This document shows, piece after piece, positions 15,494 to 24,519 of a stretch of 64,000 nt of DNA. The stretch's first letter is position 1; each line of letters begins with the position of its first letter. Source of the stretch: AP-15 sp963716115 (GTDB lineage: Bacteria; Pseudomonadota; Alphaproteobacteria; ATCC43930; CGMCC-115725). The notes below the pieces were generated by a model. It was given only the letters and a program-made list of their open reading frames with translations. It was not told the DNA's origin and did no database searches. The stretch spans positions 186,001 to 250,000 of the forward strand of contig CAVQSZ010000020.1 in assembly GCA_963716115.1 (NCBI GenBank), in the 5' to 3' direction. The position numbers and the translations under genes are program-made.

Positions 15494-17317
15494 CTACTCC
15501 ACCGTGACGCTTTTGGCCAGATTGCGGGGCTGGTCGACGTCGGTGCCTTTGATGACGGCGGTGTGGTAGGCGAGGAGCTGGATCGGGATCGCATAGAGCA
15601 GCGGCGCGACGAACGGGTCGCATTGCGGCACGGCGATGCCGAAGGCGCAGCGGCCTTCGAGGCGGGCCACCCCGGCGGCGTCCGAGATCATCACGACCCG
15701 GCCCTTGCGGGCGATCACCTCCTCGACATTGCCGAGGGTCTTTTGGAAGAGGTCGTCGTTGGGGGCCAGCACAATGACCGGCACGTTCTCGTCGATCAGC
15801 GCGATCGGCCCGTGCTTCATCTCGCCCGCGGCATAGCCCTCGGCGTGGATGTAGGAGATCTCCTTCAATTTGAGCGCGCCTTCGAGCGCCAGCGGGAAGG
15901 CGCTGCCGCGGCCGAGATAGAGCACGTCGCGCGCCAGCGCGATTTCGGCTGCGATCTCGCGCAGCCGCTCGTCATGGTTCAGGATCTCGCTGGCCCGCGA
16001 CGGGACCTCGGTCAGCGCGCCGACGAGCTCGGCCTCGCGCTGATGAGCGATGGCGCCCCGCGCCCGCGCCAGCGCCACGGTAAAGGCGGCAAGCACGGCG
16101 AGCTGGGTGGTGAACGCCTTGGTCGAGGCGACCCCGATCTCCGGACCGGCCAGGGTCGGCAGCACGACATGCGCCTCGCGCGCGATCGAGCTTTCCGGCT
16201 GGTTGACGACGGCGATGATCTTCTGGCCCTGGCTCTTGGCGTAGCGCAGCGCCGCGAGCGTGTCGGCGGTCTCGCCCGATTGCGAGACAAAGATTGCGGC
16301 CCCGCCCTGCGGCATCGCCGGCGCGCGGTAGCGGAACTCGGAGGCGATGTCGACCTCGACCGAAATGCGGGCGATCCGCTCGAGCCAGTATTTGGCGACC
16401 ATGCAGGCGTGGAAGGCGGTGCCGCAGGCGATCATCGTGACCCGCTCGAGCTCGCCCAATGCAAACGGCAGCTCCGGCAGATGGACCGTGCGGGTCGCCG
16501 GGTTGACCAGCGCGTTCAACGTATCGCCGATCACCGCCGGCTGCTCGAAGATCTCCTTCTGCATGAAATGGCGGTAGCTGCCCTTGCCGATCAGCGCGCC
16601 GGAGGCCGCCGATTCGCGGATCGGCCGCTCGACCTCGGCATTGGCGGCGTCGAAGATCGTTACCGAGCTCGAAGTCACGACCGCCCAGTCGCCTTCGTCG
16701 AGATAGGTGATGCGGCGGGTCAGCGGGGCCAGCGCCAGCGCGTCCGAGCCCAGAAACATCTCGCCGTCGCCATAGCCGATCGCGAGCGGGCTGCCGCGGC
16801 GCGCGCCGATCAGCAAATCGTGCTCGCCGGCGAACAGAAAGGCCAGCGCAAAGGCGCCTTCGAGCCGGGCCAGGGTCTTGGCCACCGCCTCGCGCGGCGG
16901 CAGCCCCTCCTCGAGGAAACGGGTCGCCAGGATCGCCACCGCCTCGGTGTCGGTCTCGGTCTGGAAGACATAGCCGAGCCCGGTCAGCTCGCGCCGCAGC
17001 GCCTGAAAGTTCTCGATGATGCCGTTGTGCACGACCGCCACCCGGTCGGTCGCGATCGGGTGCGCGTTGGTCTCGGTCGGCAGGCCATGGGTCGCCCAGC
17101 GGGTGTGGCCGATGCCGATCGCGCCTTGGACCGGCTCGCGGTCGAGCCGGCGCGCGAGGTTGGCGAGCTTTCCTTCGGCCCGCCGGCGCTCGATGCGGCC
17201 ATCGACCAGGGTGGCGATCCCGGCCGAATCATAGCCGCGGTATTCGAGGCGGCGCAGCCCTTCGATCAATCCGGGCGCCACGATCTCCTTGGCGATGATC
17301 CCGATGATGCCGCACAT
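15494..17317 (-). CDS. glmS: Glutamine--fructose-6-phosphate aminotransferase (isomerizing)
   Basis: The 607-residue enzyme makes glucosamine-6-phosphate from fructose-6-phosphate and glutamine, the first step to UDP-GlcNAc. The N-terminal nucleophile is C2 in 'MCGIIGIIA'. The glutaminase domain contains 'HTRWATHGLPTETNAHP', two SIS sugar-isomerase domains follow ('ACGTAFHACMVAKYW', 'SQSGETADTLAALRYAK'), and the C-terminus ends in the standard 'LAKSVTVE'. The start codon follows the glmU stop with no gap, so the two form an operon that supplies the cell-wall and LPS precursor. The protein is complete and normal in length. Confidence 0.98.
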   Translation of the reverse strand: MCGIIGIIAKEIVAPGLIEGLRRLEYRGYDSAGIATLVDGRIERRRAEGKLANLARRLDREPVQGAIGIGHTRWATHGLPTETNAHPIATDRVAVVHNGIIENFQALRRELTGLGYVFQTETDTEAVAILATRFLEEGLPPREAVAKTLARLEGAFALAFLFAGEHDLLIGARRGSPLAIGYGDGEMFLGSDALALAPLTRRITYLDEGDWAVVTSSSVTIFDAANAEVERPIRESAASGALIGKGSYRHFMQKEIFEQPAVIGDTLNALVNPATRTVHLPELPFALGELERVTMIACGTAFHACMVAKYWLERIARISVEVDIASEFRYRAPAMPQGGAAIFVSQSGETADTLAALRYAKSQGQKIIAVVNQPESSIAREAHVVLPTLAGPEIGVASTKAFTTQLAVLAAFTVALARARGAIAHQREAELVGALTEVPSRASEILNHDERLREIAAEIALARDVLYLGRGSAFPLALEGALKLKEISYIHAEGYAAGEMKHGPIALIDENVPVIVLAPNDDLFQKTLGNVEEVIARKGRVVMISDAAGVARLEGRCAFGIAVPQCDPFVAPLLYAIPIQLLAYHTAVIKGTDVDQPRNLAKSVTVE

Positions 17318-18674
17318 CTATTTGTTCCTCCGCTGCTGCGCTCGGATCTCGGCGGCGCGGCCGTGCTTGTCGACCTGGCGGCCGCGCGCGATGGTCAAGG
17401 CGTCGGCCGGAACATCGCTGGTGACGACGCTGCCGGCGGCGACGATGGCGCCGGGGCCGACCTTGACCGGCGCCACCAGCGCCGTGTTCGAGCCGATGAA
17501 GGCGCCCTCGCCGATCATCGTCAGGTTCTTGCTGACGCCGTCGTAATTGCAGGTGATCGTGCCGGCGCCGATATTGGCCCGCGCGCCGACCTCGCTGTCG
17601 CCGATATAGGCGAGGTGGTTGGCCTTGGCCCCGCGGCCGAGGCGGGCGGCCTTGACCTCGACGAAATTGCCGACATGCACGTCCGGATCGAGGACCGCTC
17701 CCGGCCGCAGCCGGGCGAACGGGCCGACCCGCGCATCGGCCCCGACCGACGCCCCTTCGAGATGCGAGAAGGCGCAGATCCGCGCGCCGTCGCCGACCGC
17801 GACGCCGGGGCCGAAGACGACGTTCGGCTCGACCACGACATCGCGGCCGAGGCGGGTGTCGGCGCTGAGAAAGACCGTCTCGGGCGCGACCAGGGTGACG
17901 CCCGCCTCCATCGCGGCGCGGCGCAGCCGCTGCTGCATCAGCGCTTCGGCCGCGGCGAGCTCGGCGCGGGTGTTGATCCCGATCAGCTCCTCGGCCGGCA
18001 GCTCGAGCGTGCGCCGCCCGAGCCCGCGGCGCCGGGCGAGGCCGACGATGTCGGTCAGATAGAATTCGCCCTTGCTGTTGTCGCAGTCGATCGCGTCGAG
18101 GAGGCCGCCCAGATGGCGCGCCTCGATCGCCATGACGCCGCCGTTGACGAGCCCGATCGCGCGCTCGTCGGCGTCGGCGTCGGCGGCCTCGACGATGCGC
18201 TCGAGCTCGCCCTCTTGTGACAGCACGAGCCGGCCATAGGCGCCGGGGTCGGCCGGCCGCAGCGCCGCGACGACGATCGCCGCGCCGGTGCGGCGCCGCT
18301 CGTCCAGAAGCCGCGACATGGTCTCGGCGCGCAGCAGCGGCGTGTCGCCGAACAGCACCAGCACCTCGCCGATGTCGCCGTGCGGGGAGAGCCGGCCGGC
18401 GAGCGCGCCCAGCGCCTGCCGCACCGCGTCGCCGGTGCCGAGCGGCGGGTCCTGGACCACGGTCTCGGCCGGGTCGACGATCCGCGCCACCGCCTCCATT
18501 TGCGGCGCGATCACGACGACGGTCGCGGCCGGGCGCCAGCGGCCGCAGCGCCTCCAGCAGGTGCGCGATCATCGGCCGCCCGGCGATCGGGTGCATGACC
18601 TTGGGCAGCGCGGACTTCATTCGCGTGCCGTTGCCGGCGGCGAGGATGGCCGCGGCGAAGCGGGGTTGGCTCAT
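17318..18674 (-). pseudogene. glmU: Bifunctional UDP-GlcNAc pyrophosphorylase / acetyltransferase, one frameshift
   Basis: The N-terminal start ('FAAAILAAGNGTRMKSALPK', residues about 5-24) lies in one frame from the ATG at 18674. From about 18530 the protein continues in the next frame with 'VVVIAPQMEAVARIV' and on through the left-handed beta-helix acetyltransferase domain ('HVGNFVEVKAARLGRGAKAN', 'YIGDSEVGARANIGAGTITC') to the stop. Removing one base near 18530 restores about 451 residues, the normal length. GlmU is essential, and glmS follows directly, so an artefact of sequencing or assembly is more likely than true loss. All catalytic motifs are present. Confidence 0.9.
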
Positions 18675-18801
18675 TGGCGGCTCGAATCGAAGACGATGAA
18701 ACTGTCGCGCGACCGCGCCCGGTGTACAACACACAGATTGTTGCAGAGTATAGCACAACAACGCAGGGTTTTCCACTCCGGCGCGGCCGCGCGCCTCCGG
18801 G

Positions 18802-19347
18802 TCAGACGCTGGTCGCGCTCGCGTCCTCGACCATCGTCAGCGCCGCGCGCCGCCGCGCCGCGACACGGCGGAGCCAGCCCGCGCCGAAGGTCGCGAAGTC
18901 CGACAGCGAGCGGTAGTAGGCCGCCTGCCGCTCGGCGAGGTCGTCGATCAAGGATCGCGGATCGCCGCGTGCGGCGGCGGCCAGGGTTTCCGGGCCGACG
19001 CAGCCGTCGACCGCCTCGCCGGTAAAGCCGAGCGCGCGCTGGAGCAGCCTCGCCGATCCCCAGATGCCGGCGTTGACGCCCATGTCGAAGACGCTGAGGT
19101 CGACCCCGGCCGGCAGGGCGTCGGCGCGCAGCGGGTTCCAGTAGAGCGCCCGGTAGATGGCGCGGGCGGTCCTTTCGGTCATGCCCTCGACCTGCGTCGC
19201 GCCGAGGTCCGGGTTGTCCGACCACTGCCGATAGGTCGCCAGGGTGATCCCCATGTTGGTGGCGCCCCCGGGGTCGGCCGGGTTGTCGGCATAGCCGCCT
19301 TCTTCCCCGAGGGTGAAGGCGAGGCAGGCATCGAACCGGTCGGTCAT
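18802..19347 (-). CDS. Glycoside hydrolase family 108 muramidase
   Basis: The 181-residue protein has the GH108 signature 'TLGEEGGYADNPADPGGATN', in which the first glutamates (E15/E16) include the catalytic acid, followed by the second-half 'CVGPETLAAAARGD' peptidoglycan-binding-like segment. GH108 enzymes are endolysin-like lysozymes found in phages and, as ZliS-like proteins, beside secretion genes. No signal peptide or holin is visible here. It sits divergently 54 bases from gph and after glmU, so it looks like a single domesticated lysozyme. Confidence 0.88.
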   Translation of the reverse strand: MTDRFDACLAFTLGEEGGYADNPADPGGATNMGITLATYRQWSDNPDLGATQVEGMTERTARAIYRALYWNPLRADALPAGVDLSVFDMGVNAGIWGSARLLQRALGFTGEAVDGCVGPETLAAAARGDPRSLIDDLAERQAAYYRSLSDFATFGAGWLRRVAARRRAALTMVEDASATSV

Positions 19348-19401
19348 CTCGGCCTCCCATGAGTGTTGCGGAAGATAGCGCGGGCAAGGCAGGGTGCAGA
19401 A

Positions 19402-20089
19402 ATGGAAAGCTTTCTGCTGCTGTTCGACCTCGACGGCACGCTCGTTGACAGCGCGCCCGACCTGCGCGCCGCGCTCAACCAGATGCTGCGCGAGCGCGGC
19501 CGGCCGCCGCTGTCGCTGCCGCAGGTGCGCGGCATGATCGGCGACGGCGTGCCGGCGCTGGTGGCGCGCGCGCTCGCCGCAAGCGGCATCGATTCGGCCG
19601 AGCTGGCGACGGCGCTGCCGCGCTATTCCGCGCTCTACGAGGCCGGCGCGGTGCGGCTGACCCGGCCCTACCCCGGCGTCCCCGAGACACTCGCGGCGCT
19701 GCGCCGGCGCGGCTGGCGCACCGCGATCTGCACCAACAAGCCGCAGCGCGCCACGATGGTCGTGCTCGAAGGGCTCGGCCTGACGGCGCTCTTCGACGGC
19801 GTCGCCGGCGGCGACCGGTTTGCGGTCAGAAAGCCCGATCCCGGCCACCTGCTCGGCCTGATCGGCGAGCTCGGCGGACGGGCTCGAATCGGCGGCGATG
19901 ATCGGCGACAGCGAGAACGACGCCGCCGCCGCCCGCGCCGCCGGCATGCCGATCCTACTGATGCGCTACGGCTACGCCCGCAGCCCCCCCGAAGCGCTCG
20001 CCCCCGACGCCCTCCTCGACGATTTCGCCGAGCTGCCGCAGGCGCTCGAGCAAATGGGCCTCGCGCCCTCAGCTCGAAGTCGATCGTAG
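19402..20089 (+). pseudogene. gph: Phosphoglycolate phosphatase (HAD family), one frameshift
   Basis: The first 160 residues contain the HAD motif I 'FDLDGTLVDSAPDLRAALNQ' (D9 and D11) and motif II in 'ICTNKP'. Motif IV, 'MIGDSENDAAAARAAGMP', lies in the next frame. Removing one base near 19879 joins the two into a normal 228-residue protein that ends at 20089. Gph dephosphorylates 2-phosphoglycolate arising from DNA repair or photorespiration-like reactions. All catalytic motifs survive, so this is likely an insertion error or a very recent mutation. Confidence 0.88.
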
Positions 20090-20109
20090 CAGCTCTCGGA
20101 TGAGCTTCA

Positions 20110-20646
20110 ATGGACCCAAAAATATTCGACATTCTGCAAAAACTCGCCGCGACCTTCGCATTGTTGGTTGGCGGCGGCTGGGTCTTGATGAACTACATCC
20201 GCAATCGAACCCACGTTCCACGCTTGCAGATCAGTGTCGAGGGCGAGATCGTCGAGCGCGCATCGCGGCGTTATCTACTGGCGACGATCCAGGTCAAAAA
20301 TCTTGGGTTGTCCGTGATTACCCTCCCGGAACCGATGGAGGAAGGAGCCGGGCCGCGCGGCTCCGCGCTGCTCATATCGCCCCTCGCCGATCTTGAAGAC
20401 GCGCCCGACCTCGTCGATTCGACGTGGCAGGAAGTTCGCGCATTCAGTGTCCTGGTGCACCATACCTCGATCGAGCCCGGGCTGGCGATCAACGAGCAGA
20501 GGCTGGTGCGGCTGCCCCCGCAGGATTATCATGCTTATCGTCTCCGGTTGCGGGTTTTGGCTCACGATCAAAGCTGGAGCGCGACGGCAATCGCGACCTC
20601 CAGCCCAAAATCCGCGGATGCGGAGCGTTCACCGGGGTCCGGTTAA
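20110..20646 (+). CDS. Membrane-anchored protein of unknown function
   Basis: This 178-residue protein is not recognised. One hydrophobic helix at about residues 11-29 ('LAATFALLVGGGWVLMNYI') anchors it. The remainder looks like a beta-rich soluble domain ('LATIQVKNLGLSVITLPEP', 'EQRLVRLPPQDYHAYRLRLR'), reminiscent of domains that compare outer-surface or cytosolic ligands. The codon usage and moderate GC differ a little from the flanking genes. It starts 20 bases after gph and is followed without a gap by a small charged protein, so the two probably work together. Confidence 0.65.
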   Translation: MDPKIFDILQKLAATFALLVGGGWVLMNYIRNRTHVPRLQISVEGEIVERASRRYLLATIQVKNLGLSVITLPEPMEEGAGPRGSALLISPLADLEDAPDLVDSTWQEVRAFSVLVHHTSIEPGLAINEQRLVRLPPQDYHAYRLRLRVLAHDQSWSATAIATSSPKSADAERSPGSG

Positions 20647-20862
20647 ATGACGCAGACCAATTCCGATCTTCCTGCTTCGCAGCCGCCCTCTCATGCCCTC
20701 CTCGCCAGGGCCGCCGAAATGTGGTTGGAGGAAGAGAAGCCCGATGAAACGGAGGCCATAGAGCGGCAAAAAAAGAAACAAAAAGAGCGTGAGCAGTCCC
20801 TCGCCAAACAACGCAGCGAGGGTCTTCAGGAGCGGAACTCACTACCGCCGACCGCGCATTAG
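20647..20862 (+). CDS. Small charged protein of unknown function
   Basis: The 71-residue protein is very hydrophilic, with a long charged helix ('EEEKPDETEAIERQKKKQ', then 'EREQSLAKQRSEGLQERN') likely to form a coiled coil. It begins at the base after the stop of the membrane-anchored gene, consistent with coupling. I do not recognise the family. The 3' end runs toward the converging dehydrogenase gene. Confidence 0.5.
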   Translation: MTQTNSDLPASQPPSHALLARAAEMWLEEEKPDETEAIERQKKKQKEREQSLAKQRSEGLQERNSLPPTAH

Positions 20863-20880
20863 CGCCGCCAAGTCCGCTCG

Positions 20881-21816
20881 TCACACGACCCGGTGCAGCA
20901 GCGGCTCGCCGGCGCGCAGGCGGCGGCAGTTTTCGGCGATCACCGCGAGGCTGCGGTCGAGGGTTTCGGCGGTCAGCCAGGCGAGGTGGGGGGTGAGGAC
21001 GACGTTCGGCAGCTTCAGGAGCGGATCGTCGGCGCCGGCCGGCTCGCGGCAGAAGACGTCGAGGCCGGCGCCGCGAAGGTGGCCGGTGGTCAGCGCCTGC
21101 ATGAGGGCCGGCTCGTCGACGAGCGGGCCGCGGGCGGTGTTGATGAGGATGCTGCCGGCCTTCATCGCCGCCAGCGCTGTCGCATCTATGATGCCGGCCG
21201 TCTGCGGTGTCAGCGGCAGGTGCAGCGACAGCATGTCGGCGGCGGGCAGCAATTCGGCGAGCGGCAGGAACGGGAACGGCGCGTCCGCGGCCGGGCGCCG
21301 GCTGGTGTAGACGACCCGAGCGCCGAGCGCTGCCAGGATCGGGGCCAGCCGACGCGCCACCGCGCCAAAGCCGACGAGCCCGACCGTGCGGCCCGACAGC
21401 TCGCCGAGATCGTCGGCCATCGCCGGATCGAGGCTCCAGCCTTCGCCGGCGCGGGTCAGAGGGTCGAGCCGGGACAGGCGGCGCAATGTCGCCAGCATCA
21501 ACAGCAGGGTCATCTCGGCGACCGCCTGGGTGTTGGTCCCCGGCATGTTGCAGACCGCGATGCCGCGGCGACGCGCCGCGTCGAGGTCGATCGTGTTGAC
21601 CCCGACCCCGATCTTCTGGATCAGCCGCAGCGTCGGCGCGCCCTCGATCGCCACCGCCGTCACCGGCTCCAGCACGTGCAGCAGGATGTCGGCGTCACGC
21701 AGCTCGCGGCGGAACGCGTCCCTGTCGGTCTCGGCGACGACGGCGATGTCGATGCCCAGCGCGGCGAGCCCTCGCCGCAGCCCGGGGCTGGCCCGGTATT
21801 GCAGGACCGCCTTCAT
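20881..21816 (-). CDS. D-2-hydroxyacid dehydrogenase family protein
   Basis: The 311-residue protein is a D-isomer-specific 2-hydroxyacid dehydrogenase. It has the NAD-binding 'VGLVGFGAVARRLAPIL' (about residues 146-162), the catalytic arginine in 'ILINTARGPLVDE', a glutamate and 'VVLTPHLAWLT' with the catalytic histidine. Family members oxidise 3-phosphoglycerate, glycerate, lactate or related acids; the specificity cannot be read. The ATG overlaps the stop of the enolase-like gene by four bases, so the two belong to one transcript. Acting next to an enolase paralogue, a three-carbon phosphorylated or hydroxyacid substrate is plausible. Confidence 0.85.
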   Translation of the reverse strand: MKAVLQYRASPGLRRGLAALGIDIAVVAETDRDAFRRELRDADILLHVLEPVTAVAIEGAPTLRLIQKIGVGVNTIDLDAARRRGIAVCNMPGTNTQAVAEMTLLLMLATLRRLSRLDPLTRAGEGWSLDPAMADDLGELSGRTVGLVGFGAVARRLAPILAALGARVVYTSRRPAADAPFPFLPLAELLPAADMLSLHLPLTPQTAGIIDATALAAMKAGSILINTARGPLVDEPALMQALTTGHLRGAGLDVFCREPAGADDPLLKLPNVVLTPHLAWLTAETLDRSLAVIAENCRRLRAGEPLLHRVV

Positions 21817-23088
21817 CGCCGATCCCAGCCGGCAAAGACCGCGGCCGGCCCGAGCGCCTCTTCGATCCGCAGCCCCTCGTTCCATTTCGCCATGCGCTCG
21901 GAGCGGGCGAACGAGCCGACCTTGAGCTGGCCGGCGTTCCAGCCGACCGCGAGATGGACGATCGTCACATCCTCGCTCTCGCCCGAGCGGGCGGAGACGA
22001 TCGTGCGCCAGCCGGCCACCCGCGCTGCATTGAGCGCGGCCCTGGCCTCGGTGATGGTCCCGGCCTGGTTCGGCTTGATCAGCACCGCGTTGCAGGCGCC
22101 CCGCGCCGCCGCCGCCGCGACCCGCGCGGCGCAAGTGACGAGGTAGTCGTCGCCGATTACCTGGACCTGATCGCCGATCCTCGCGGTGCACGCGACCATG
22201 CCGGCGTCGTCGTCCTCGGCCAGCGGGTCCTCGACCGAGACGATCGGGTAGCGCCGGCGCCAGTCGGCGAGCATGTCGATCAGGCCCTCGCTGTCGAGCT
22301 CGGCCCCGTCGGCGGCGAGGCGATATCGGCCGTCGCGGTGGAATTGCGAGGCGGCGACATCAAGGGCGATGCCGACATCGCGTCCGGCGGCGAGCCCGGC
22401 GCGCTCGATCGCCTGCACCAGGGTGTCGAGGGCCTCGGCGTTCGAGCCGAACTCGGGCCACCACCCGCCCTCGTCGGCGACGCCGCGGCGCCGGCCGCGC
22501 TCGGTCATGATCGCGCCCGCCGCCGCATAGACCCGAGCCGTCATCGAGAGCGCCTCGGCGAACGAGCCGGCGCCGATCGGCACGACCAGAAAATCCTGGA
22601 TGTCGATCCGGCCGCCGGCATGGGCGCCGCCGCCGAAGATCTGGATCATCGGCATCGGCAGGGCGGACCGGCCCGCCTTCGGAGAGCATCCGCCACAACG
22701 GCTCGCGCCGCGAGGCCGCCGCGGCGTGCAATGCCGCCATCGAGACCGCGATCGTCGCATTGGCGCCGAGCCGCGCCTTGCCCGGCGTCCCGTCGAGCGC
22801 GATCAGCCGCCGGTCGAGCGCCGCCTGGTCGGCGATCGGCATGCCGCGCAAGGCGGCGGCGATCTCGCCGTTGACGTTGCCTATGGCGCGGTCGACGCCG
22901 AACCCGCCAAAGGCCGATCCGCCGTCCCTCAGCTCGACCGCCTCGTGCGATCCGGTCGAGGCGCCGGAGGGCGCGATCGCCCGCCCGCCGGCGCCGTCGT
23001 CGAGATGGATCTCGGCCTCGACCGTCGGGCGGCCGCGCGAATCCCAGACCCGCCGGCCGACGATCCGCTCGATCTGCGCCTCGGGCAT
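21813..23088 (-). pseudogene. Enolase paralogue, one frameshift and a substituted active-site His
   Basis: The combined frames give about 424 residues with a full enolase layout: 'SGASTGSHEAVELRDG', 'IFGGGAHAGGRIDIQDF', 'GVADEGGWWPEFG', 'SVEDPLAEDD', 'LIKPNQAGTITE', 'GQLKVGSFARSERMAKWNE'. The metal ligands and catalytic lysines are in place. The loop that reads 'SHRSGETED' in true enolases is 'VSARSGESED' here, so the substrate-contacting histidine is alanine. One extra base near 22672 breaks the frame between the lid region and the barrel. A second, divergent enolase beside a hydroxyacid dehydrogenase suggests an accessory metabolic role. Confidence 0.85.
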
Positions 23089-23301
23089 GCGCGGCGCCGC
23101 GTCAGGGCCCGGGAGCCGGCTGGATCAGCACGGCGCGCCCGCCGCTCGCGCCTGGGCCTGGACTTCGACCGGGTCTCTCATTGGCTCTCCGAGGGTCTTC
23201 CGAAAGGAGCGGGCGATTGGGCCGTTGCGGTGTGTCTGGAAGCGCGCAGCCGCCCATGCCGCGGCGCCCGCGCGGGTGGCGAGGGCGGTTTTGTCGGCCG
23301 C

Positions 23302-24519
23302 TCAGTGGTAGGGGTCGGCGGCGTCGCGCAATCCGTCGCCGAAGAAGTTGAAGGCGAGGACCGCGATGATGACGTTGACCACCGGCAGCATCAGCCATGG
23401 GTAAAGCGCCACGACGTTGATGTTCTGGGCCTCGTTCAACAGGACGCCCCAGCTCGTCATCGGCGGCCGCAGCCCGAGGCCGAGAAAGGAGAGCGCGGTC
23501 TCGCCGAGGATCATGCCCGGAATCACCAGGGTCGCCGAGGCGATCAGGTGGCTCATGAAGCTCGGCAGCAGATGCCGGCCGATGATCCGCGACGGGCGCG
23601 CGCCCATCAGCACCGCGGCGGTGCAGAAATCCTCCTCGCGCAACGACAACAGCTTCGAGCGCACCGCGCGGGCGAGGTGGGTCCACTCGATCATCCCCAG
23701 AATGAGGGTGATGCCGAAATAGACGAGGAGCGGGCTCCAGGCGACCGGCAGGATCGCCGACAGCGCCATCCACAACGGCAGATGCGGGAAGGACTGGACG
23801 ACCTCGATGCCGCGCTGGATCAGGATGTCGGTCCAGCCGCCGTAATAGCCGGCGATGCCGCCGATCAGGATGCCGAGGGTGAAGCTGACGGCGACGCCGA
23901 GAAGCCCGACCGTCAGCGAGAGCCGCGCGCCGTAGATCATCCGGGACAGCATGTCGCGGCCGAGCCGGTCGGTCCCGAGCAGAAACATCTGTCCACCCTT
24001 GGCCGGGCAGACCAGGTGCAGATTTCCCGGGATCAAGCCCCAGAAGTAATAGCCGTCGCCGCGGCAAAAGAAACGGATCGTCTGCGGCTTTTGCGGGTTT
24101 GGCGTATAGACCCGCTCGAGCTTGTCCATGTCGAGCCGGTAGTCGTAGCCATAGACGAACGGGGCCACGAGGCGGCCCTCATGGAAGAAATGAACCCGTT
24201 GCGGCGGCGCGAAGATGAAGTCGGTGTTGCGGGTATCGAGGCCGTAGGGAGCGAGGAGCTCGGAGATCAGGATCGACAGGTACATCGCCAGCAGGATCGC
24301 GCCCGACACCACCGCCACCCGGTGCCGGCGCAGCTTCCACCACATCATCCGCCATTGCGACGCCATGTAGAAGCGCTCTTGCGCCGGCGTCATCCGCTCG
24401 ACGACGTACGGGTCGAAGGGCGCCGTCGAGACGTAGTGCGACAGCGCCTCGCCAGACGCGGCGGCCGCGCCGCGCTCGTCGCGCGGGCCGCCCACGCCCG
24501 AGAGGGTCAGGTCGCTCAT
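23302..24519 (-). CDS. Oligopeptide-type ABC transporter permease (DppC/OppC family)
   Basis: The 405-residue inner-membrane protein has a long N-terminal region with one membrane helix near residues 68-88, then a periplasmic insert. The DppC core follows: 'LGTDRLGRDMLSRMIYGARL', transmembrane helices and the EAA loop 'AAVLMGARPSRIIGRHLLP' that contacts the ATPase. 'GETALSFLGLGLRPPMTSWG' is characteristic. It is longer than E. coli DppC (300 residues) because of the extended N-terminal section, as in the microcin C/YejE-like branch. It overlaps the companion permease gene by four bases. The gap 23089-23301 to the enolase gene holds nothing seen. Confidence 0.92.
   Translation of the reverse strand: MSDLTLSGVGGPRDERGAAAASGEALSHYVSTAPFDPYVVERMTPAQERFYMASQWRMMWWKLRRHRVAVVSGAILLAMYLSILISELLAPYGLDTRNTDFIFAPPQRVHFFHEGRLVAPFVYGYDYRLDMDKLERVYTPNPQKPQTIRFFCRGDGYYFWGLIPGNLHLVCPAKGGQMFLLGTDRLGRDMLSRMIYGARLSLTVGLLGVAVSFTLGILIGGIAGYYGGWTDILIQRGIEVVQSFPHLPLWMALSAILPVAWSPLLVYFGITLILGMIEWTHLARAVRSKLLSLREEDFCTAAVLMGARPSRIIGRHLLPSFMSHLIASATLVIPGMILGETALSFLGLGLRPPMTSWGVLLNEAQNINVVALYPWLMLPVVNVIIAVLAFNFFGDGLRDAADPYH

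Noticed and set aside
15404..18220. A very long plus-strand reading frame of over 900 codons opposite glmS and glmU.
   Set aside because: It is a shadow of the real minus-strand genes. High GC suppresses stop codons in other frames, and the amino-acid composition is Arg/Gly/Asp-rich with no domain.
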